Source of the DNA: Lachnospiraceae bacterium
GTDB lineage: Bacteria; Bacillota; Clostridia; Lachnospirales; Lachnospiraceae
Length of the DNA stretch: 17,675 nucleotides
NCBI GenBank assembly: GCA_900763175.1
Contig: CAAFJI010000332.1
Location: 1 to 17,675, forward strand
Reading direction: 5' to 3'
The position numbers and the translations under genes were made by a program. The notes under the pieces were generated by a model, which did not search any database, was not told the DNA's origin, and saw nothing but the letters and a program-made list of their open reading frames with translations. Positions 1 to 6,985 of this stretch are shown piece after piece (the first letter of the stretch is position 1; each line of letters starts with the position of its first letter).

Positions 1-14
1 AAGGGTAAAATCAT

Positions 15-20
15 TATAAT
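15..20 (+). promoter_or_regulatory. possible -10 box (TATAAT) upstream of the first gene
   Basis: A perfect TATAAT stands at the window edge. Any -35 box would lie just outside the window, so this cannot be confirmed. If real, transcription would start near position 27 and the 56-132 repeat would lie in the 5' untranslated leader of the DUF5717-like gene. The match may be chance in AT-rich DNA. Confidence 0.25.
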
Positions 21-55
21 GATAAGGTGATTGCAGATAGAAATAGAATAGTTCG

Positions 56-132
56 TTAGAGCGTGTTTGGAAAATACTTCCCGCAAAATGGGACAAGCAG
101 ATTACAGGAATGATTTTGGGGGCACGCTCTAA
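56..132 (+). repeat. dispersed palindromic-end repeat, copy 1 (77 bp)
   Basis: The ends are perfect 10-bp inverted repeats: TTAGAGCGTG at 56-65 and CACGCTCTAA at 123-132. Inside are GTGTTTGGAAAATACTTCC and, near the right end, CAGGAATGATTTTG (105-118). The left core recurs at 7633, and in reverse orientation near 5892 and 12325; the CAGGxATGATTTTG segment recurs at 7685-7698. The compact size, inverted ends, absence of a coding frame and intergenic location suggest a small non-autonomous element (MITE- or REP-like). I recall similar GAGCxTGTTTGAAAAAT repeats from Lachnospiraceae genomes, but this was not checked. Confidence 0.6.
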
Positions 133-157
133 TAAGAATACGAAAGACGTAAGGTGA

Positions 158-3100
158 ATGATTTTGAAAAAGAAGATCGAACAGCTTTTAAACGGAAAGT
201 TTGAATATGAGCAGCCGCAGCTTCTGTTTTCCAAAGACAAAATTGCCATGACTTTGAAGGCAGGGGAGACAAAAAGAGGCGAGGTGTATGTGGGCACAGA
301 GGATAACTGCAGGATTCGTGGATATGTAACCTCTTCCAGCAGAAGAGTGGTGCCGGCAATGGACCGGATATCCGGAACTACCGTACGCCTTCCATTTGGG
401 ATAGACACAGTAGGGATGACTCCTGGTGACTGCCAGAAAGGCTGGCTTTGCTTTACTACAAATGTTGGGGAGGCCCGACTTCCTTTTGAAATACAGATCG
501 AGAAAGAGGAAATACGCAGTTTCTCTGGAGTTGTGGAGAATCTGGATGCTTTTGTGAAAATAGCAGAGAAAGATTTCACAGAGGCCTTTCGTATTTTTAA
601 AGACAAAACCTTTTCCAGAATCCTGGAAAAAGAGAGTCAGAAAATAAAGACGCTTTATGAGGGATTGTCCAGGCAGCCAGTCACCTATCAGCACCTGGAG
701 GAATTTCTCATTGCAGCAGGCAGGAAGAAAAAGGTTCTTGTAAGTGCCAGAGATGTGGGAAAAGAATACTACGACGTGAGGGAGTCTGTGAAGGAATCCT
801 TCTATATCCAGAGAACCGGATGGGGGCATTTGCGCCTTGATGTACAGGCCATAGGAGAATTCCTGGAAGTGACACGCAAGGTAGTCACAGACGAGGACTT
901 CATTGGCAGTCATTATGAGGTTGAATATCTTCTTAAAAAGGAGAAGCTTGGAAGGGGCAATCAGTTTGGCAAGATCATAGTGACAAGCCCTTACCAAGAG
1001 CTTACTTATACTATCGTTGCTTCCATTGGAGCTAAGCTGGACGTAGATATTCATCTGACACAGAAGAAGAGTAAGCTGGACCTTTTGAGAGACGGCCTTG
1101 CCTATCTGTGCTATGAAACGGCGAAGGCAAGCGGCATAGCAGGCAAAGAAAATCCGGGCGTGAATGGCTGGATGGATTTTTCTACCTGGTCAGCCAGCAG
1201 CCATTATATTTTAAACCAGCTTCATCAGAATGGCTGTGAATATCCGGAATATCAGATGTACGAGGCACTTCTTCTCCACGCAGAGAATCACATGGAGGAG
1301 GCAAGGAAGCTTTTGGAGGTTTATCAGGACAAATCCTATACGAGGGAAGATCTGGAATTTGCCGGAAGCTATCTTTACCTTTGCTATATAACCGGATTGT
1401 ACCGTGATAAGGCACACGTACTTTCCAGAATCCGGAACTTCTATATGCAAAAAAGTGACAGCTTTCTCCTTTTGCTCCTCCTTCTGCAGCTGGATCCCGC
1501 TTATAAGGAAACACCCTCCAAGGCATTGTTTATGCTGGAAGAACAGTTTGAAAAGGGCTGCAGAAGTCCATTTCTCTATCTGGAAGCATGGAAGATCATT
1601 TGCAAAGACATGACACTTCTTCACAGGCTGAACAGTTTTTGGGGACAGGTGTTCCGCTTTGCTGCCAGAAGAAATCTTCTTACAGAAGAACTGGTAATGC
1701 GGCTGGCTTATCTTTCCGGTTATGAAAAGGAATACAATGAGAGTATTTATCAGTCTATGGCAAAAGGCTATGAGCTGTATCAGTCTGATGATACCCTGGA
1801 GGCCATTTGTAAATACGTAATGAGGGGGAACCCCAGAAAACCGGAATATTTTCGCTGGTTTTCTGCAGCTGTGGAGCATGGCCTGCGTCTTACAAGATTA
1901 TATGAGTATTATGTGGAGACAATGGATACTTCCGTGCGTATTGAGCTTCCAAAGGCTCTTTTGATGTACTTTACATACAACAGCGATTCCCTTGGAGATG
2001 CAAAAAAGGCCTTTATCTATTCCTGTATCATTGCAAACAAAGAAAAAGAGCCGGCTGCCTACGAAAGGTATATGCTGAGTATGCGTGAATTTGCGCAGAA
2101 AAAGCTGGCAGAGGGCAAGATGAACGAAAGCTATGCAGCCCTTTACCAGGAATTTTTTATGGAGCCGCATACCTGTAAGGATGGTGAAAAGATCGCACAG
2201 AAAATGTTCACCAACCGTCTGTATTTTGATGACAAAAAGGTTCGTTATGTGATTGTGCGTCACAGTCAGATGGAGCAGGAGGAAACCTACACCTGTGTCC
2301 AGGGCGTTGCTTATCCGAGAATCTATACAGAGGATGCCGCCATTCTTTTCCAGGATGAAAAGCAGCGTCGGTACAGTGCGACCATTGATTATAATCTGAG
2401 AAAAATGTTAAACGAAGAAGCCTCTGCAAAAGAGGTTCTGAAGCTGGGAGTTACAGAGCCAGGAGTCCTTCTTCACTATTGTGAGAGCAATTCCATCAAT
2501 AAAGATAATCTGGAAATCTTCCAGCGCCTTGTACAGTCGGATGCTTTTTGCAAAGGCTATAAGCAGAAGGTACGCAGAAAAATTCTGGAATATTATGCAG
2601 AACACGTTTATGGAGAAGATCTGGATCAGTATCTGAAACAGATGGACTACAGGGAATATGCCATTGTAGACCGGGAAAAACTGCTTACCGTACTCATCAG
2701 CCGGGGACTTTTTTCCCAGGCTCTTGCCATTGTGGAAGAGTTTGGCTACGAAGGTGTAGATATGCGAAGTCTGCTGAAACTTACAAGCAGGATGATCGTA
2801 CATTGCGATATGCTGGAGGATGAGGAACTTCTGGCACTGGCATCCGATGTTTACAGAAACGGTTTTTATGATGAGGTGATCCTTACCTATCTGATGAAAT
2901 ATCGTTTTGGACCTGTGGATGATCTGTTTGCCATCTGGAAAAGTGCCAGGGGATTTGAACTGGATACCTATGACCTTGAGGAAAAGATTCTGGAGCTTCT
3001 GATGTTTACAGAGGATTACCGTAAGGAAGGCGAGCAGATTCTGGAAAGTTATATCCACCACTCTGGAAGAGAATGGATCGTAAGCGGTTACCTTACTCAC

Positions 3101-3757
3101 GTTTCCTATGGGATTTTTGTAAAAGAATTTACCATGAGCAGTTTTGTGAAAAATTGCCTGGTAAATGCCTATATGCAGAAATGGCCGGTAAATGAGGTGT
3201 GTCATCTTGCTTTATTTAAAGAATTGTCCAGGGATAAGGGACACAAAGAAGCGCTTCTGTCTATAGAGCGTGATCTGTTAAAGAAGTGCGTGGAGAAGGG
3301 AATGGTATTTTCTTTCTTCCACAGACTGCCTTCTGATATTTTAAGCGTTTACCAGCTGGATGATAAGACCTGCGTAGAGTACCATGCAGACCCGGAAGCA
3401 AAGGTAACACTGGTATATGCTCTTGACACAGGCCTTGGCAGGAAACCGGAGTATAAGACAGAGCCACTTCGTAATATTTACCAGGGGATTTTTACAAAGA
3501 CCTTTACCCTGTTTTATGGAGAGACACTTCATTATTATTTCTGTGAAGAATGCGATGGAAAAACCAAAAAGACGCCGGAGCGTGTCCTTAGCATGAGTAA
3601 GGTTGAGGGTGCACCTTTTAGCAAATATCAGATGATCAATCAGATCTTATCTGCACGGAAGCTGGATAAGGACGGGGAAGTGACGGCCAGAATGAAGGAA
3701 TATCTTCGTCGTGAACAGTATGTGAGAGAAATGTTTGTCATTACGAAAGAGGACTGA
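158..3757 (+). CDS. DUF5717-like large beta/helical-repeat protein (1199 aa)
   Basis: Function is unknown. From memory the protein matches the clostridial DUF5717 family. There is no signal peptide or convincing membrane segment, so it is probably cytoplasmic. Residues about 25-115 read as an Ig-like beta domain (GETKRGEVYVGTEDN, then a GEARLPFEI strand). A second beta-rich domain covers about 209-291. A long all-helical stretch, about 300-1060, rich in aromatic and leucine residues, resembles a TPR/HEAT-type superhelix and contains a run of seven leucines near residue 435. A third beta domain covers about 1070-1170. This architecture suggests a scaffold or docking protein rather than an enzyme. 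The gene is the first of three, ending 4 nt before the Hsp70-like gene. The start is uncertain: AAGGTG at 151-156 lies only 1 nt before ATG 158 but 7 nt before an in-frame TTG at 164, so translation may begin at codon 3. Confidence 0.85.
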   Translation: MILKKKIEQLLNGKFEYEQPQLLFSKDKIAMTLKAGETKRGEVYVGTEDNCRIRGYVTSSSRRVVPAMDRISGTTVRLPFGIDTVGMTPGDCQKGWLCFTTNVGEARLPFEIQIEKEEIRSFSGVVENLDAFVKIAEKDFTEAFRIFKDKTFSRILEKESQKIKTLYEGLSRQPVTYQHLEEFLIAAGRKKKVLVSARDVGKEYYDVRESVKESFYIQRTGWGHLRLDVQAIGEFLEVTRKVVTDEDFIGSHYEVEYLLKKEKLGRGNQFGKIIVTSPYQELTYTIVASIGAKLDVDIHLTQKKSKLDLLRDGLAYLCYETAKASGIAGKENPGVNGWMDFSTWSASSHYILNQLHQNGCEYPEYQMYEALLLHAENHMEEARKLLEVYQDKSYTREDLEFAGSYLYLCYITGLYRDKAHVLSRIRNFYMQKSDSFLLLLLLLQLDPAYKETPSKALFMLEEQFEKGCRSPFLYLEAWKIICKDMTLLHRLNSFWGQVFRFAARRNLLTEELVMRLAYLSGYEKEYNESIYQSMAKGYELYQSDDTLEAICKYVMRGNPRKPEYFRWFSAAVEHGLRLTRLYEYYVETMDTSVRIELPKALLMYFTYNSDSLGDAKKAFIYSCIIANKEKEPAAYERYMLSMREFAQKKLAEGKMNESYAALYQEFFMEPHTCKDGEKIAQKMFTNRLYFDDKKVRYVIVRHSQMEQEETYTCVQGVAYPRIYTEDAAILFQDEKQRRYSATIDYNLRKMLNEEASAKEVLKLGVTEPGVLLHYCESNSINKDNLEIFQRLVQSDAFCKGYKQKVRRKILEYYAEHVYGEDLDQYLKQMDYREYAIVDREKLLTVLISRGLFSQALAIVEEFGYEGVDMRSLLKLTSRMIVHCDMLEDEELLALASDVYRNGFYDEVILTYLMKYRFGPVDDLFAIWKSARGFELDTYDLEEKILELLMFTEDYRKEGEQILESYIHHSGREWIVSGYLTHVSYGIFVKEFTMSSFVKNCLVNAYMQKWPVNEVCHLALFKELSRDKGHKEALLSIERDLLKKCVEKGMVFSFFHRLPSDILSVYQLDDKTCVEYHADPEAKVTLVYALDTGLGRKPEYKTEPLRNIYQGIFTKTFTLFYGETLHYYFCEECDGKTKKTPERVLSMSKVEGAPFSKYQMINQILSARKLDKDGEVTARMKEYLRREQYVREMFVITKED

Positions 3758-3761
3758 AAAT

Positions 3762-5051
3762 ATGAATGAAATTCGTGATTTGATCATTGGTATTGATTTT
3801 GGGAAAACATATTCTCAGATCTGTTATTATGACCGGAAAGCTGAGGAACCCAGATCCGTGTCTATGAAAGTAGGGGCCGAGGAATATGAGGCGCCTACCT
3901 GTATTTGTAAAAGAGGAGAACAGCAGGATTACACCGTTGGCCTTGAGGCTGTGTATTTTGCCAGGGAAAAGGGCGGCATACTGGTGGATAATCTTTATGA
4001 GCTGTGCAAAAAAGAAGAAAATGTCCAGGTGGGAGAGGAACAGCTGCCACCCTGGAAGCTTTTAGCTGTGTTTCTGGAAGGAATGCTGAAATTTCTTGGA
4101 GTTGCCGATATTGTAAAAAATACGAAATGTCTAGTTCTTACAAGCATCCAGCTGGAGGATAACCAGGTAAAGAATATGGAGAAAGCCTGTGAATCCATTG
4201 GATTCGGGAAGAATCAGTATCTGTTTATGGATCATGGAGAGAGCTTTTACTATTATAGTCTGACTCAGAAAAGGGAAACCTGGAATCGCAGCATTGGCTG
4301 GTATTCCTTTGAAAATGACCAGGTTACTTTCCGGCAGCTGAGCATGGATGGGGGAATGCGTCCAGTCCTGGTGAAGCTGGAAGAGCCGAAAACAGTGAAG
4401 CTTCCTGCCCTTGCCCAGGAAGAAGGGGTTTCAGAGGCGGATTTTGAGAAAAGTGCACAGGCAAAGGATGAGGTCCTGAGCAGGTTTGTAAAGGAAACTT
4501 TAGGAGGAGGACTGTATTCCAGCATTCAGATTACCGGATATGGCTTTGATCCGAAATGGGCGAAGAAATCCGTTGGCAGTCTTTGTATGCAGCGCCGCAA
4601 GGTTTATTATGGAAACAATCTTTTTGCAAAAGGAGCCTGTGCTGCCGGAAAAGAGCGCTATGAGGACCGGAATCTGAAGGGCTATCGCTATATGAGCCCG
4701 GCTCTTGTCCTCAAGGATATTGGGATGGAGATGCGGGTAATGGGTGCACCAGCTTATTATCCATTTATTGAAGCCGGGAAAAACTGGTATGAGTGCAAAG
4801 CAGGGTGTGAGCTGATCCTGGATGATGTGAAGGAGCTTGTTTTTATTGTGGGAACCTTTGGAGAAAAGAAGAAAAAGAAGGTTGTCATGGGACTTCCGGG
4901 TCTGCCGGAGCGCCCCAATAAGACGACCAGGCTGTCCTTATCCCTGGCCTATGTTTCCCAGAAGGATTGCCAGATTGTAGTAGAGGATCTGGGCTTTGGA
5001 GATATGTATCCATCTAGTGGAAAAATATGGAAAGAACTGGTTCAGTGGTAG
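3762..5051 (+). CDS. Hsp70/actin-fold (ASKHA) protein, DUF5716-like
   Basis: This 429-residue protein begins with a phosphate-1-type loop, IIGIDFGKTYSQ (residues 8-19, D12/G14/K15), as in Hsp70 (GIDLGTTNS) and other actin-fold ATPases. ITGYGFDPKW followed by NNLFAKGACAAG matches the adenosine region and the connect-2 helix of Hsp70 (GG...AxGAA). The phosphate-2 element, normally DxGGGT, appears to be replaced by GWYSFENDQV, lacking the Asp and glycines, so ATP hydrolysis may be weak or absent. The last ~100 residues are strand-rich (TTRLSLSLAYVSQ, EDLGFGDMYPSSGKIW) and may form a small beta domain, perhaps analogous to an Hsp70 substrate domain. I believe this is the DUF5716 family. ATG 3762 is preferred because AGAGG at 3748-3752 is 9 nt upstream; the upstream stop is 3755-3757, implying coupled translation. 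An in-frame TTG at 3735 has no support. Partners are probably the flanking repeat proteins. Confidence 0.85.
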   Translation: MNEIRDLIIGIDFGKTYSQICYYDRKAEEPRSVSMKVGAEEYEAPTCICKRGEQQDYTVGLEAVYFAREKGGILVDNLYELCKKEENVQVGEEQLPPWKLLAVFLEGMLKFLGVADIVKNTKCLVLTSIQLEDNQVKNMEKACESIGFGKNQYLFMDHGESFYYYSLTQKRETWNRSIGWYSFENDQVTFRQLSMDGGMRPVLVKLEEPKTVKLPALAQEEGVSEADFEKSAQAKDEVLSRFVKETLGGGLYSSIQITGYGFDPKWAKKSVGSLCMQRRKVYYGNNLFAKGACAAGKERYEDRNLKGYRYMSPALVLKDIGMEMRVMGAPAYYPFIEAGKNWYECKAGCELILDDVKELVFIVGTFGEKKKKKVVMGLPGLPERPNKTTRLSLSLAYVSQKDCQIVVEDLGFGDMYPSSGKIWKELVQW

Positions 5052-5064
5052 AGGAGGCAAGGAA

Positions 5065-5847
5065 ATGAGCGGATATATTTTATGCCAGACGAAGAAAGCG
5101 CAGACACCCTATTTTATTGAAAATATCAGTACCAGCATCTATACATTAGAGGAGCTTTGCTATTATTTATACCACAATCTTTATCTGGTGGATTCTAGCA
5201 TTATCAATGAGGGGCTGTGCACCTGGATCAGTGAAGAACTGGATCTTCCCAGGCTTGCAGCCAAATTACGTCCCCATTTAGGAAAATTTGCCAGTGCTGA
5301 GGATGTGCTTTATCCCATTTTTAAAGAAATCAATTATCTGACCTATGAGGAACTGCGTGGGTTGAACAACAAGCTTGCAAAGCTGGACAAGGAGGCACCT
5401 CTTCTTCGGGAAAAGCAAAAAGGAGACGCCCTTGTAGAAAATAAAATGTATGTCAACGCTATTCAGGTTTACCATCGGCTGTTAAAAAGAGAGGGGCTGG
5501 ATCAGATTCGGGCTGGACTTACCCAGAACATCTGGCACAATTTGGGTTGTGCATACAGCTATCTGTTTCAGATGGAGAAAGCAATGGAGTGCTTCTGGGA
5601 GGCTTTTCTTACAGAAAGTGACAAGAAGGAGCTGGTATGCTATCTTCTGGCCTATAAAAATGTGAAGAAGCCTCAGGAATACGAGAAACGCCTTGAGGAG
5701 CTGAAGGTGTCACCGGAAGTGAAAGAGATGCTGAAGCAGGCGCTGGACGGATTTGCTAAGAAAAAAGAAATTTCCATTACAGCAGGAAAAACAGATGAGA
5801 TGCTGGAGAAGCTTACAAGAGAGTATCACAGAAGCACAGGTTCATGA
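5065..5847 (+). CDS. TPR-like protein of the DUF5717/DUF5716 operon (260 aa)
   Basis: The protein is uncharacterised, predicted soluble, with no signal peptide. The N-terminal ~110 residues contain aromatic-rich helices (TLEELCYYLYHNLYL). Residues about 125-185 hold paired helices with TPR spacing: YVNAIQVYHRLLKREG, then WHNLGCAYSYLFQMEKAMECFWEAF (NLGxxYxxxxxxxxAxxxFxxA pattern). The C-terminal third is charged and helical, possibly coiled coil. TPR proteins commonly serve as co-chaperones or adaptors, which fits the Hsp70-like gene 13 nt upstream. ATG 5065 is chosen because GAGGAGG (5051-5057) lies 7 nt upstream and overlaps the preceding stop; the longer TTG-initiated frame from 4996 would overlap the upstream gene and lacks a binding site. 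The TGA stop (5845-5847) lies in the loop of an 18-bp hairpin whose 5' arm encodes the last codons. Confidence 0.8.
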   Translation: MSGYILCQTKKAQTPYFIENISTSIYTLEELCYYLYHNLYLVDSSIINEGLCTWISEELDLPRLAAKLRPHLGKFASAEDVLYPIFKEINYLTYEELRGLNNKLAKLDKEAPLLREKQKGDALVENKMYVNAIQVYHRLLKREGLDQIRAGLTQNIWHNLGCAYSYLFQMEKAMECFWEAFLTESDKKELVCYLLAYKNVKKPQEYEKRLEELKVSPEVKEMLKQALDGFAKKKEISITAGKTDEMLEKLTREYHRSTGS

Positions 5848-5866
5848 GCCTGTGCTTCTGTGATAC
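5823..5866 (+). terminator. 18-bp perfect hairpin spanning the stop codon; probable operon terminator
   Basis: Arms GTATCACAGAAGCACAGG (5823-5840) and its exact complement (5849-5866) flank an 8-nt loop that contains the TGA stop. The only T-run (CTTTTT, 5875-5880) begins about 8 nt after the stem, so it is not a textbook intrinsic terminator. It may instead protect the 3' end of the mRNA. Confidence 0.55.
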
Positions 5867-5867
5867 C

Positions 5868-5892
5868 TGGAATACTTTTTCAAACACGCTAT
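5868..5892 (-). repeat. dispersed repeat, partial copy 2 (reverse orientation)
   Basis: Read on the - strand this is AGCGTGTTTGAAAAAGTATTCC, nearly the same as the left half of the 56-132 repeat (AGCGTGTTTGGAAAATACTTCC). The right half is not recognisable; its place is taken by the 18-bp hairpin over the TPR gene's stop codon. Confidence 0.5.
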
Positions 5893-5916
5893 AGTTTATA
5901 ATCATACAAAACGGTC

Positions 5917-5945
5917 TTGACAGAAAAATAGTAGTATGCTACCAT
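5917..5945 (+). promoter_or_regulatory. promoter of the amino-acid ABC operon
   Basis: A perfect -35 box TTGACA (5917-5922) is followed after 17 nt by TACCAT (5940-5945), a 4/6 match to TATAAT. The -10 region overlaps a set of direct and inverted repeats (5934-5968), so a repressor or activator could act here. The start codon at 6016 would give a leader of about 65 nt. Confidence 0.55.
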
Positions 5946-5968
5946 ACAACCATACTTTTGCATGGTAG
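5934..5968. promoter_or_regulatory. operator-like repeats overlapping the ABC operon promoter
   Basis: Two direct copies of ACCATAC (5941-5947 and 5949-5955) are spaced 8 bp apart. GTATG (5934-5938) is inverted to CATAC (5943-5947), and CTACCAT (5939-5945) is inverted to ATGGTAG (5962-5968). The cluster lies on the proposed -10 box and start site, where a transcription factor could block or assist RNA polymerase. No known operator was recognised. Confidence 0.4.
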
Positions 5969-6015
5969 AGTGATTATGTGATAACATAATGAAGAACACA
6001 GGGAGGATTTATATT

Positions 6016-6882
6016 ATGAAAAAAAGAATGGTAGCAGTTCTGATGACTGCACTTATGGCAACAGGTGTGTGTTCTGGCGTAACTGTTTATGCGGATGCAG
6101 ACAGCAAGACCCTTACAGTAGGATTTGACGCAGAGTATCCGCCATTTGGCTATATGGATGAAAATGGAGAATATGTAGGCTTTGACCTGGATGTGGCACA
6201 GAAGGTGTGCGACAACCTTGGCTGGGAATTGGTGAAGAAGCCGATCAACTGGGATTCCAAGGATATGGAGCTGAATTCCGGGAATATTGACTGTATCTGG
6301 AATGGATTTACCATCAATGGAAGAGAGGACGATTACACCTGGTCTGATCCATATCTGAACAATGAGCAGGTGATCGTAGTTGCAGCAGATTCCGGAATTG
6401 AATCACTGGATGATCTGGCTGGAAAGAACGTAGTGGTGCAGGCTGCATCTGCAGCCCTGGATGCGCTGAACAGCGAAGACAATCAGGCGTTGAAGGACAG
6501 TTTTGGATCCCTTACTGAGAACCCGGATTACAATACTGCATTTATGAATATTGACTCTGGTGCAGCGGATGCAGTTGCAGTCGATATCGGAGTTGCCAAA
6601 TATCAGCTGGCCCAGAGAGAAGAAGGAAAATACAAGATCCTTGAGGAGCCAATCCAGAGTGAGCAGTACGGTATTGGCTTTGCTAAGGGAAATGAGGAAC
6701 TTCGTGATACAGTATGGACTGAGGTGATGAAGCTTTATGAGGCTGGCGAGATCGACAAGCTGGCAGAACAGTATGAGGTAGCGGATATGCTTTGCCTTGG
6801 AGATAACGAGAGCGGTGATGCAGATACTTCCGAGGAAACAGAAGAGGCAGAGACAGAAGAAGCTGCTGACGATGCAGAGTAA
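6016..6882 (+). CDS. polar amino-acid ABC transporter, substrate-binding protein
   Basis: This is the extracellular receptor of an amino-acid importer (288 aa, SBP family 3, periplasmic-binding type II fold). Residues 1-26 form a signal peptide (MKKRMVAVL..., VYA|D); Cys19 does not sit in a good lipobox (TGVC), so how the protein is retained at the surface is unclear. The mature part shows family hallmarks: VGFDAEYPPFGYMDENG, GFDLDVAQ, then NGREDDYTWSDPYL carrying the arginine that usually binds the substrate carboxylate, and AVDIGVAKY with the aspartate that usually binds the amino group. The last ~27 residues are an acidic Glu/Asp/Ala/Thr tail, unusual for the family. ATG 6016 follows GGGAGG (6001-6006) by 9 nt; an upstream in-frame ATG at 5989 has no binding site. 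Substrate is unknown. A terminator separates it from the permease gene. Confidence 0.93.
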   Translation: MKKRMVAVLMTALMATGVCSGVTVYADADSKTLTVGFDAEYPPFGYMDENGEYVGFDLDVAQKVCDNLGWELVKKPINWDSKDMELNSGNIDCIWNGFTINGREDDYTWSDPYLNNEQVIVVAADSGIESLDDLAGKNVVVQAASAALDALNSEDNQALKDSFGSLTENPDYNTAFMNIDSGAADAVAVDIGVAKYQLAQREEGKYKILEEPIQSEQYGIGFAKGNEELRDTVWTEVMKLYEAGEIDKLAEQYEVADMLCLGDNESGDADTSEETEEAETEEAADDAE

Positions 6883-6921
6883 GAAAACAAAAAAGACAGC
6901 TGTATAGTTTTGAAAAATACG

Positions 6922-6953
6922 AAAAGAGGGTACTATGGCACCCTCTTTTCTTT
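6922..6953 (+). terminator. intercistronic terminator after the binding-protein gene
   Basis: AAAAGAGGGT (6922-6931) and ACCCTCTTTT (6940-6949) form a perfect 10-bp stem with an 8-nt loop, followed by CTTT. It lies inside the transporter operon and probably acts as a partial terminator, so that binding-protein mRNA exceeds permease and ATPase mRNA. Confidence 0.75.
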
Positions 6954-6985
6954 CTGGTAATGACAATAGGAGGAAATGAGAGATC

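Noticed and set aside
188..1054. 288-codon open frame on the - strand opposite the DUF5717-like gene
   Set aside because: It is a shadow of the sense gene; the Cys/His/Ser/Phe-rich composition resembles no real protein and no start signal is present.
6005..6075. Lipoprotein status of the amino-acid binding protein through Cys19
   Set aside because: The residues before Cys19 (TGV) do not fit a lipobox, and VYA|D gives a better signal peptidase I site.
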